A DNA stretch of 21,427 nt from Bacteroidetes bacterium UBA2322. GTDB taxonomy: Bacteria; Bacteroidota; Bacteroidia; Chitinophagales; UBA2359. Location: NCBI GenBank assembly GCA_002345145.1, contig DDVC01000130.1, positions 1-21,427 of the forward strand, in the 5' to 3' direction. The position numbers and the translations under genes are program-made. Within the stretch, counting starts at the first letter, position 1, and every line of letters starts with the position of its first letter. The notes below the pieces were generated by a model, which was given only the letters and a program-made list of their open reading frames with translations, was not told the DNA's origin and did no database searches. Shown in pieces: positions 13,644 to 20,556 of the stretch.

Positions 13644-13814
13644 ATGGAAACACAACATATATTGGCAGATTCTTTTAATTCTGTAGTATTGCCGGTGATG
13701 TCACCGGCAACGGCAAACATACAGATAGGTCATTTACCCGTAGGCATGTATTTTTACACCGTTGAATGGGGCGGGGTGGTGCTGGCACGGGGCAAGGTGG
13801 CGGTGGTGCGGTGA
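13644..13814 (+). pseudogene. Orphan type IX secretion C-terminal sorting domain remnant
   Basis: ATG 13644 opens 56 codons ending at TGA 13812-13814. The second half, IQIGHLPVGMYFYTV followed by GGVVLARGKVAVVR, has the hallmarks of a type A T9SS sorting domain: an I-x-x-LPxGMYxYxV strand pair, a glycine turn and a terminal GKxxVxR strand. Such domains normally end large secreted proteins and have no function alone. The frame stops 27 bases upstream (TAA 13617-13619), and no signal peptide or cargo precedes it. It most likely is the surviving tail of a deleted or rearranged surface-protein gene. A freestanding small protein is possible but less likely. Its presence implies that the genome has, or had, a type IX secretion system. 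Confidence 0.6.
13689..13710. repeat. Perfect 10-bp-arm palindrome
   Basis: TTGCCGGTGA (13689-13698) and TCACCGGCAA (13701-13710) are perfect reverse complements separated by two bases. It lies inside the sorting-domain remnant about 200 bases upstream of argS. It could be an operator-like site or coincidence in coding-derived sequence. Confidence 0.45.
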
Positions 13815-13854
13815 GGGAGATGGTTAGCGCCCATTCAACCATCACGTAAACAAC

Positions 13855-13881
13855 TACCTTTGGTGTAAATCCCTATCTTTG
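13855..13881 (+). promoter_or_regulatory. Two tandem -7 elements upstream of argS
   Basis: TACCTTTG at 13855-13862 and TATCTTTG at 13874-13881 both match TAnnTTTG exactly, 19 bases apart. The nearer one would give a leader of about 30 bases to the argS ATG at 13916. Confidence 0.6.
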
Positions 13882-13915
13882 CGCTAATTTTTACCAACTT
13901 TACCAAGTTAGTTAT

Positions 13916-15694
13916 ATGACCATTGAGCAAACCCTGCAAGAACTAACCGCCCAAGCCGTTAAAACGCTATACAACTTAACCATTGACCCGCACACCGTAA
14001 CGGTAAACGATACACCCAAAAACTTTGTAGGCAGCTATACGGTGGTGGTATTTCCTTATACCAAAGCAGCAGCCAAAAACCCCGAACAAGTGGGCAAAGA
14101 AATAGGTCAGTACCTTACCGATAACCTTGTGTTTGCCCAAGATTTTAATGTGGTAAAAGGATTTGTAAACATAGAACTCACCAATGCCTACTGGCTCCAA
14201 ACTTTTACCCATATCATTCACCACGAAAACTACGGACAAGCCCCCGCATCGGGCAAAAAAATAGCGCTGGAATACATAGGTCCCAATACCAACAAACCCC
14301 TTCACCTGGGGCACATCAGAAATATGTTTGTGGGTCATGCCGTAGCTGCCATATTACAGGCAAATGGGCATGAGGTGCATAAGGTAAACATTTACAACGA
14401 CAAAGGCATTAACATTAGTAAATCTATGGCGGCGTGGGTTCATGCCGGCAACGGAGCCACCCCGCAAAGCGCCGGTTTAAAGGGCGACCATTTTGTGGGT
14501 TATTACTATGTGCTTTACAACAAAATTGCTACCCAACAGGCAGCGCCCTACCGTGAACAAGGTATGGAGCCACTGGAAGCCGAAAAATTAACGCCTATTT
14601 ATGCCCTGGCGCAGCAGTTTACCCAAGAATGGGAGCAAGGTAAACCCTCCGTGCGACAACTCTGGCAAACTATGAACGGCTGGGTGTATGAGGGTTTTGC
14701 AGAAACGTTTAATATGCTGGGCATTTCTTATGAAAAAGCCTACTACGAATCGGAATGTTACGAGCTGGGTAAAAAATTGGTTCTGGAAGGGCTTGCCAAC
14801 GGAGCATTTTTTGCTAAACCCGATGGCTCTGTTTGGGCAGATTTTACCAATGAAGGGCTTGACCAAAAAGTGCTTATCAGAAATGACGGAACTTCGGTGT
14901 ACATTACCCAAGATATAGGTGTGGCTGATTTGCGCTACCACGACTTTACACCCGACCAGCTTATTTATGTGGTGGGCGATGAGCAAATTTACCACTTTAA
15001 AGTACTTAAACTTACCCTCCAAAAATTGGGTAAACCTTATGCCAACCTTATTTACCACCTCTATTACGGCATGGTTGACCTGCCCGAAGGTAAAATGAAA
15101 TCGCGCGAGGGTAAAGTGGTAGATGCCGATGACCTCATTGCCGAAATGCTCCAAACTGCCGAAGAACAGACCCGTGAGCTGGGTAAAACCGAAGGTATGA
15201 ACCCCCACCAAGCCCAACAACTCTATAAAATACTGGGTTTGGGTGCACTTAAATACTTCATTTTAAAGGTAAACGCCCAAAAACGACTGCTGTTTAACCC
15301 CCGCGAGTCTATTGACCTGCAAGGGCATACCGCTCCGTTTATTCAATACAGTTATGCCCGCATACGCTCTATTTTGCGCAAGTTTAACCAAAATTTTCTG
15401 CTGCCCAATTACCCCATAAACCACCTGCACCCACAAGAAATAGACCTCATAACAGAAATAAGTCGGTTTAGGCAAGCCATTCATACCGCCGCCGAAACCT
15501 ACGACCCCTCTGTGATAGCCAATTACGCCTTTACCCTTGCCAAATCATTCAATAAACTGTATGCCGACTTATCAGTGCTGAACAACCCCGATGAACAAAC
15601 CAATACGTTTAGGGTGGCTCTGGCTTATACCACCGCCCGAACCCTTAAAAATGCCCTGCACCTTTTAGGCATTGATGTTCCGGAGCGCATGTAG
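13916..15694 (+). CDS. argS: Arginyl-tRNA synthetase
   Basis: The 592-residue product is a class I aminoacyl-tRNA synthetase for arginine and charges tRNA-Arg in the cytoplasm. Residues 1 to about 110 form the ArgRS N-terminal additional domain that contacts the tRNA D-loop. The HIGH motif appears as PNTNKPLHLGHIRNMFVG at about 124-141. The KMSKS-like loop is degenerate, MVDLPEGKMKSREGKVVDAD at about 386-405, as is usual in ArgRS. The DALR-type anticodon-binding domain starts near PFIQYSYARIRSILRKF and runs to the C-terminus, with EISRFRQAIHTAAETYDPS and LNNPDE. The length is normal for the family and no key block is missing. It has tandem promoter elements, and a heptamer array follows its stop. 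Confidence 0.98.
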   Translation: MTIEQTLQELTAQAVKTLYNLTIDPHTVTVNDTPKNFVGSYTVVVFPYTKAAAKNPEQVGKEIGQYLTDNLVFAQDFNVVKGFVNIELTNAYWLQTFTHIIHHENYGQAPASGKKIALEYIGPNTNKPLHLGHIRNMFVGHAVAAILQANGHEVHKVNIYNDKGINISKSMAAWVHAGNGATPQSAGLKGDHFVGYYYVLYNKIATQQAAPYREQGMEPLEAEKLTPIYALAQQFTQEWEQGKPSVRQLWQTMNGWVYEGFAETFNMLGISYEKAYYESECYELGKKLVLEGLANGAFFAKPDGSVWADFTNEGLDQKVLIRNDGTSVYITQDIGVADLRYHDFTPDQLIYVVGDEQIYHFKVLKLTLQKLGKPYANLIYHLYYGMVDLPEGKMKSREGKVVDADDLIAEMLQTAEEQTRELGKTEGMNPHQAQQLYKILGLGALKYFILKVNAQKRLLFNPRESIDLQGHTAPFIQYSYARIRSILRKFNQNFLLPNYPINHLHPQEIDLITEISRFRQAIHTAAETYDPSVIANYAFTLAKSFNKLYADLSVLNNPDEQTNTFRVALAYTTARTLKNALHLLGIDVPERM

Positions 15695-15706
15695 GGTATC
15701 AGTCAA

Positions 15707-15783
15707 GTGAATTGTGAATAGTTACGAATTACCCGATACTATATACAATCTACTATCTACCAAGTACCCACTACCCACTACCA
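15707..15783. repeat. Heptamer array, 11 units
   Basis: Starting 12 bases after the argS stop: GTGAATT, GTGAATA, GTTACGA, ATTACCC, GATACTA, TATACAA, TCTACTA, TCTACCA, AGTACCC, ACTACCC, ACTACCA, all in one phase. As elsewhere, G-rich units are on the left and C-rich units on the right. It ends 21 bases before the ATG of the UbiA-family gene. Confidence 0.7.
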
Positions 15784-15804
15784 ATTTTGCTAAACCCCGC
15801 ATAT

Positions 15805-16908
15805 ATGTATGGCTCAATTAACCGGTTTTACCGGCGCTTACAAGAGGCGTGGCGCTACAAAGCGCCCACGTTGGTATCGGTGCCATACTGGTTTGCCTTC
15901 ATAGGGCAGTTGAGCATCGGGCAAACGCTGTGGGCTATGGCTGCCAGTTATACTACCATTATCGGCATAGCTGCCTTTGGTTACTTTGTAAACGATTATG
16001 CCGATATACAACAAGACGCCCAAGCCGGTAAACCCAATAGCGTAGCCAAACTAACTACTGTTCAGCGCATAACAGTTTTGAGCATAACACTGCTTGTAGC
16101 CTTAGTGCCCTGGCTGTATCTACCCCTTACACCGCTCAATGCCCCTTTTTTGGCGGCACAGTTTGGGTTGTTTATGGCATACTCACTGCCCCCGCTCAGG
16201 TTAAAGGAGCGCGGGTTTGCCGGCATACTTGCCGATGCCTTGTATGCACATGTAAACCCCGCAGTATTGGCAGCCCTTACCTTTTACCTGCTCATACCCG
16301 CTCCGTTTGGGCAGTTGCCCGCCTACCTTGCGCTGTTGGCAGGGTGGCAACTGCTATGGGGCTTGGGCAATATACTGCACCACCAAACCCAAGATGCACA
16401 AGCCGATGCCGCCGCCGGCGCTAAAACCTTTGCCCTGCAAACCGGCATTGCTAAGGTAACAAACATACGGGAGCAATGGCTGCTGCCCTTAGAGTGGGTA
16501 GTTTACCTCTGTTTTTTGTTGTTTTTGGCAAAAAACGGGTTGGGCACAAGCGGCGCTGTTGTTTGCTTGGCGCTTGGGCTTATGCAGGCAGCCCTTTTAG
16601 GGTACAACAAGCAGTTGCCCGCCGGTAAAACATCGGGCTTATTTTTTGTATTACACCGGCAGTATTTGGTTTGGCTACCCTTAGTTATGTTAATCGGACT
16701 GGCAAACAGGCAGCTCATTTTTGCAGCCATGTTGCCGGTTCATTTCATCGCATTTCCGCAGGCATCTGCCCAAGTATGGAATTTAGTAAACCTACTTTTT
16801 ACCTTCCTTTACCACCGGTTGCCCCTACCCTACTACACCCTCAGCCAAATGCTGAGCGAAGCAAAACTAAAAATTGCCCGATTATTGACACCCCGAAACA
16901 AAAAATAA
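15805..16908 (+). CDS. UbiA-family prenyltransferase
   Basis: ATG 15805 gives a 367-residue polytopic membrane protein; a TTG at 15787 would add six residues and is less likely. The first Asp-rich motif NDYADIQQD (N63, D64, D67, D71) and the second HHQTQDAQAD (D197, D201) are the Mg-prenyl-diphosphate sites of the UbiA superfamily. AYSLPPLRLKERG at about 125-137 and GILADALYAHVNP at about 140-152 sit between them. Eight or nine hydrophobic segments fit the family. UbiA enzymes move prenyl chains onto aromatic or other acceptors for quinones, hemes or lipids. The acceptor here is unknown, and no quinone-pathway gene is adjacent. The last 60 residues are longer and more basic than in typical members. 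Confidence 0.88.
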   Translation: MYGSINRFYRRLQEAWRYKAPTLVSVPYWFAFIGQLSIGQTLWAMAASYTTIIGIAAFGYFVNDYADIQQDAQAGKPNSVAKLTTVQRITVLSITLLVALVPWLYLPLTPLNAPFLAAQFGLFMAYSLPPLRLKERGFAGILADALYAHVNPAVLAALTFYLLIPAPFGQLPAYLALLAGWQLLWGLGNILHHQTQDAQADAAAGAKTFALQTGIAKVTNIREQWLLPLEWVVYLCFLLFLAKNGLGTSGAVVCLALGLMQAALLGYNKQLPAGKTSGLFFVLHRQYLVWLPLVMLIGLANRQLIFAAMLPVHFIAFPQASAQVWNLVNLLFTFLYHRLPLPYYTLSQMLSEAKLKIARLLTPRNKK

Positions 16909-17050
16909 AAACCACAACCATAGCACAATCCATGCCACAGTGCCCCGCATGGTTCAACAATGGCAATAGGTTATTTGTTAATGCAGATTGATTGGGAGGC
17001 AAAACGGGTAAAAGCAGGCAAAAAAACCTATCCCGATGGCTTACGCCCGC

Positions 17051-17074
17051 CGGCAATTTGCCGCCTATTTTTTG
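17051..17074 (+). terminator. Possible intrinsic terminator in the UbiA-arsA gap
   Basis: CGGCAATTTGCCG is a near-perfect inverted repeat followed by CCTATTTTTTG. It lies about 145 bases after the UbiA-family stop and 60 bases before the ArsA-like start. The stem can form only about four to five pairs once a loop is allowed. The rest of the 227-base gap (16909-17135) shows nothing I can name. Confidence 0.35.
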
Positions 17075-17135
17075 TTATTATGCGTATTGTAGGGCTTAAA
17101 ACCCTGTTTCCATTTAATCATTCACCCCTGTTTTT

Positions 17136-18302
17136 ATGCGTATTATACTGTTTACCGGCAAAGGAGGCGTAGGTAAAACCACCATAGCCGCCGCCACCGC
17201 CCTGCAAGCTGCCCAACAAGGCTATAAAACATTGGTTATTTCTACCGACCCAGCACATAGTCTTTCCGATGCCTTAAATGTGCCCCTATCGCCCGAGCCG
17301 GTAGAAGTAGCGCCCAATTTATACGGGCAGGAGTTTGATGTGTATTACTCTATGAAAAAATACTGGGGCAATATGCGCCAGCTCATGCTTACCTTGTTTA
17401 AATGGCGCGGCGTAGAAAACGTAGTAGCCGAAGAGCTATCGGTGCTGCCCGGTATGGAAGAAGCATCGGCTTTTTTGTGGTTAGAAAAATACTATTCCGA
17501 AGGCAATTACGACCTTATTGTAATAGACAGCGCCCCCACCGGCGAAACCCTTACCCTGCTCACCCTGCCGCAGGTAACCCAATCGTGGTTAGTAAAGGCT
17601 TTTCCCGGGCAAAGCGCCGCCGTAAAAACGATGGGTTTTGTAGTGCGCAAAACTACCGGCGTGCCCTTAGATAAAGGTTATGCCGAATTAGAAAACCTGT
17701 TTGCCAAATTAGAAAAAGTACAACAAATTTTTCTGAACCCCGATATTTGCTCCATACGCATAGTAGCCAACCCTGAGCGCATGGTTATACAAGAAGCCAA
17801 ACGCGCCTATACCTACCTGCAAATGTATGGTTATAATGTAGATGCCATAGTGGTAAACCGCATACTGCCCACCCTTGATGCCGGCGCACTGTTTGAAAAA
17901 TACCTCGCCTCGCAGCAAAAATACCTTGCCGAAATAGAAGAAGCCTTTGCCCCGCTGCCCATTTTTAAGGTGTATCACAAGGGGCAAGAAGTTTTTGGGC
18001 TCGATTTGCTTAAACACATCGGGCAAGAGGTATATCAGCAGCACAACCCCATATCGGTACTGCATCGGGAAAGCCCCTTTGTGGTAAATGAATTTGAAAC
18101 GTATTACGAAATACGCATTAAACTCCCCTTCATTAAACAGCCCGATTTTACCCTCCAAAAATTTGGCGACGAGCTGGTTATTACCCTTGGCAATAGGCGC
18201 AAAAGTGTTATCCTGCCTCGCTTTGCCAACTTTCTTACACTGGGCGGTTATGAGTTTAAGGAGCCTTGGTTAGTGGTAAAACTAAATAAAAGTGCAGATT
18301 AA
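17136..18302 (+). CDS. ArsA/Get3-family ATPase with C-terminal HSP20-like domain
   Basis: The 388-residue protein has the deviant Walker A GKGGVGKTT at residues 8-16 with the signature lysine, then VISTDPAHSLSDAL at about 34-47 (switch I, with the ArsA P-loop aspartate). The switch II-type segment VIDSAPTGETLTLL is at about 129-142, and VANPERMVIQEAKR and VVNRILP are in the second half. From about 304 to the end the sequence (ETYYEIRIKLPF to WLVVKLNK) has a beta-sandwich pattern like the small-heat-shock/ArsA_HSP20 domain found at the end of many bacterial single-domain ArsA-like ATPases. No arsenite-binding cysteine cluster is present, so arsenic export is unlikely and a membrane-protein or chaperone-like role is more plausible. 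It is on the same strand as the V-ATPase genes with a 138-base gap. Confidence 0.88.
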   Translation: MRIILFTGKGGVGKTTIAAATALQAAQQGYKTLVISTDPAHSLSDALNVPLSPEPVEVAPNLYGQEFDVYYSMKKYWGNMRQLMLTLFKWRGVENVVAEELSVLPGMEEASAFLWLEKYYSEGNYDLIVIDSAPTGETLTLLTLPQVTQSWLVKAFPGQSAAVKTMGFVVRKTTGVPLDKGYAELENLFAKLEKVQQIFLNPDICSIRIVANPERMVIQEAKRAYTYLQMYGYNVDAIVVNRILPTLDAGALFEKYLASQQKYLAEIEEAFAPLPIFKVYHKGQEVFGLDLLKHIGQEVYQQHNPISVLHRESPFVVNEFETYYEIRIKLPFIKQPDFTLQKFGDELVITLGNRRKSVILPRFANFLTLGGYEFKEPWLVVKLNKSAD

Positions 18303-18440
18303 AGCCGCCTGTTTGGTATTTACCGGTTTTTGTTGTTTTTTTGCATCGGGTGTAAACACAGCAGCAGGCTACAACCCTTACAAGCCCCTGTTGTTGATAT
18401 TCAGTTGGTTTCTTATCTTCACTAATGTTGCCCCTTTGCC

Positions 18441-19766
18441 ATGCAAATAGCCCCCTTTCAGAAACGAATTACCCAAATTAAAAACATAACCAAAGCTACC
18501 TGCACTCTGATTGCCGATGGCGTAGGTTATGAAGAGCTGGCATTGGTAGCCAACCGGCTGGCACAAGTGGTAAAAATAGCCGGCAATGAAGTAACCTTGC
18601 AGGTATTTGCCGGCGCAGAGGGCATTTCTAACCATGCCGAAGTGGTATTTTTGGGCAAAGCGCCCAGTATAAAAGTGAGCCAAAAACTTACCGGCAGGTT
18701 TTTAGATGCCTACGGAAACCCCATTGACGGTGGTCCTGCCATAGAGGGAACCGAAACCGAAACCGGCAGCGCCTCTGTAAACCCCGTGCGCCGGCAGCAG
18801 CCCAATGTGCCTATTTTTACCGGCATTGCCGGCATTGACCTAAACAATACGCTTGTGGCAGGGCAAAAAATACCTTTTTTTGCCGACCCCGACCAGCCCT
18901 ATAACGAGGTAATGGCTACCGTGGCGCTCAGAGCCAATGCCGATAAAATTATTTTAGGCGGCATGGGGCTTACCCATGATGACTACCTTTATTTTAAAGA
19001 CGAGTTCCGGCGCGCCGGCGTGCTTGATAAAATTATTGCCTTTATTAACACCTCCGAAAATCCGCCCGTAGAACGCCTTTTAGTGCCCGATTCTGCCCTT
19101 ACCGCCGCCGAGTATTTTGCCATTGAACACAACGAAAAGGTATTGGTGCTGCTTACCGATATGACCCTTTTTGCCGATGCCTTAGCTATTGTGGCTAACC
19201 GTATGGACCAAATTCCCTCCAAAGACAGTATGCCCGGCTCACTCTACTCCGACCTTGCCCGAATTTATGAAAAAGCAGTGCAGTTTAAAAACGGCGGTTC
19301 TATTACCATAATTGCCGTTACTACCCTCAACCAAGGCGATATTACCCACGCCATACCCGATAACACCGGCTATATTACCGAAGGACAACTTTTTTTGCGC
19401 AAAGATGCCGATACCGGCAAAGTTATTATTGACCCTTTCAGGAGCCTGTCCAGATTAAAACAATTGGTGATTGGTAAAAAAACCCGAAAAGACCACCCGC
19501 AAGTAATGAACGCCGCCATTAGGCTGTTTGCCGATGCTATGGAAGCCAAAACCAAAAAAGAAAACGGTTTTGACCTTACCGACTACGACCGCCGCGCACT
19601 CCGCTTTGCAAGGGCATACTCCCAACAACTGCTGGCCATTGACGTAAACCTAACTATAGACGAAATACTCAATACCGCATGGCGCTTGTTTGCACAGCAT
19701 TTTCAGAAAGAAGAAGTGGGTATAAAAGACGAATTTGTAAACCGATATTGGGTTGATACAAACTAA
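18441..19766 (+). CDS. atpB: V-type ATPase subunit B (non-catalytic head subunit)
   Basis: The 441-residue product matches the V/A-ATPase B subunit. An N-terminal beta-barrel is followed by LTGRFLDAYGNPIDGGP at about 83-99, NPVRRQQPNVPIFTGIAGID at about 114-133 and GQKIPFFADP at 141-150. DSMPGSLYSDLARIYEKA and TTLNQGDITHAIPDNTGYITEGQ lie in the second half. A helical C-terminus ends in FVNRYWVDTN. B pairs with catalytic A in the soluble head and has lost the P-loop. At the P-loop-equivalent site this protein reads FADPDQPYNEV, where many family members have FSxSGLPHNE, so it is divergent there. Subunit D follows after two bases. Upstream of B there is no A or E gene, only the ArsA-like ATPase. 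The rotor direction (ATP synthesis versus ion pumping) cannot be told from sequence. Confidence 0.95.
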   Translation: MQIAPFQKRITQIKNITKATCTLIADGVGYEELALVANRLAQVVKIAGNEVTLQVFAGAEGISNHAEVVFLGKAPSIKVSQKLTGRFLDAYGNPIDGGPAIEGTETETGSASVNPVRRQQPNVPIFTGIAGIDLNNTLVAGQKIPFFADPDQPYNEVMATVALRANADKIILGGMGLTHDDYLYFKDEFRRAGVLDKIIAFINTSENPPVERLLVPDSALTAAEYFAIEHNEKVLVLLTDMTLFADALAIVANRMDQIPSKDSMPGSLYSDLARIYEKAVQFKNGGSITIIAVTTLNQGDITHAIPDNTGYITEGQLFLRKDADTGKVIIDPFRSLSRLKQLVIGKKTRKDHPQVMNAAIRLFADAMEAKTKKENGFDLTDYDRRALRFARAYSQQLLAIDVNLTIDEILNTAWRLFAQHFQKEEVGIKDEFVNRYWVDTN

Positions 19767-19768
19767 TT

Positions 19769-20356
19769 ATGCAACTACAGTTTAAATACAACAAGGTATC
19801 GCTGCAAGAGATAGAAAAAGGACTGCGCATAAGGCAGGCAGCCCTGCCCACCATACGTGCCAAAGAAAGCGCCCTAAGAAATGAGGTAAAACGGCTGAAA
19901 CAGGAAATGCAAAATAACCAAGCCCGATTAGAAACCGAGCTTGCCCGATATGCAGTCTATCACCCCCTATGGGCTGAGTGGAACCAAAACTTGCTAAAAG
20001 TAAAAAACATTAACACTAAAACAGGTAAATTTGCGGGTGTGTCTTTTCCGGTTTTTGAGTCAGTAACTTATGAGCCTGTTTCGTTTACCTTTTTTAACCA
20101 ACCCCTCTGGTTTTTGCACGGGCAGGTTATACTACAACGCCTCATAGAAAACAAAGCCGCCCTGCACATTACCACCCAACAAATAGCCATACTGGAAGCC
20201 GAAAGAAAAAAAACTACCCAAAAACTAAACCTCTACGAAAAAGTTCAAATACCCCAGCACGAAGAAGCTATCCGAAAAATAAAACGCTACCTCGAAGACG
20301 AAGAACACCTATCAAAAGCCGCACAAAAACTCATAAAAACGAAGAAGGAAATGTGA
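19769..20356 (+). CDS. atpD: V-type ATPase subunit D (central rotor shaft)
   Basis: This 195-residue, almost wholly helical protein begins FKYNKVSLQEIEKGLRIRQ, the conserved N-terminal coiled-coil start of V/A-ATPase subunit D. A central segment of about 60 residues (FAGVSFPVFESVTYEP) lies in the usual hairpin position, and a second coiled coil ends KRYLEDEEHLSKAAQKLIKTKK. D is the central shaft that links the A/B head to the membrane rotor. Its ATG is two bases after the stop of subunit B, so translational coupling is likely. A 200-base repeat gap separates it from subunit I. Confidence 0.95.
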   Translation: MQLQFKYNKVSLQEIEKGLRIRQAALPTIRAKESALRNEVKRLKQEMQNNQARLETELARYAVYHPLWAEWNQNLLKVKNINTKTGKFAGVSFPVFESVTYEPVSFTFFNQPLWFLHGQVILQRLIENKAALHITTQQIAILEAERKKTTQKLNLYEKVQIPQHEEAIRKIKRYLEDEEHLSKAAQKLIKTKKEM

Positions 20357-20541
20357 GTAGTTATAAGTGAATACTGAAAAGCGGGTATTCAGTAGTTGGT
20401 AATTGGTACTTACACACTCCTAACTCATAACTCATAACTCCCAACTCATAACTCATAACTCCTAACTCATAACTCATAACTCCCAACTCCCAACTCCTAA
20501 CTCCTAACTCCTAACTCCTAACTCCTAACTCCTAACTCCTA
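20353..20541. repeat. 27-unit heptanucleotide array between V-ATPase D and I genes
   Basis: From 20416 to 20541 there are 18 consecutive seven-base units of three kinds: ACTCCTA (B), ACTCATA (A) and ACTCCCA (C), in the order B A A C A A B A A C C B B B B B B B. The phase continues leftward to 20353, overlapping the stop codon of subunit D, with degenerate units GTGAGTA, GTTATAA, GTGAATA, CTGAAAA, GCGGGTA, TTCAGTA, GTTGGTA, ATTGGTA and CTTACAC. The array ends 15 bases before the ATG of subunit I, so it would be part of the operon transcript if the genes are co-transcribed. Confidence 0.92.
20369..20395 (+). promoter_or_regulatory. Alternative hairpins at the left of the D-I array
   Basis: GAATAC (20369-20374) can pair with GTATTC (20385-20390), and TACTGAA (20372-20378) can pair with TTCAGTA (20389-20395). 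The two stems overlap and exclude each other. No T-run follows, so a terminator is unlikely. Confidence 0.3.
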
Positions 20542-20556
20542 ACTTTTCGCTCCCCT

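Noticed and set aside
14588..15220. 210-codon minus-strand open frame
   Set aside because: It lies fully antisense to argS, which has intact conserved motifs; this is a codon-usage shadow.
16960..17172. 70-codon plus-strand frame overlapping the ArsA-like start
   Set aside because: No recognisable protein pattern; it reads through a hairpin and overlaps the ArsA-like gene by 37 bases in another frame.
17136..18302. Arsenite-export ATPase (arsA proper)
   Set aside because: Single ATPase domain, no arsenite-binding cysteine cluster seen, an added HSP20-like domain, and no arsB, arsC or arsD neighbours.
20416..20541. CRISPR array
   Set aside because: Units are seven bases with no spacers; it is a simple tandem repeat.
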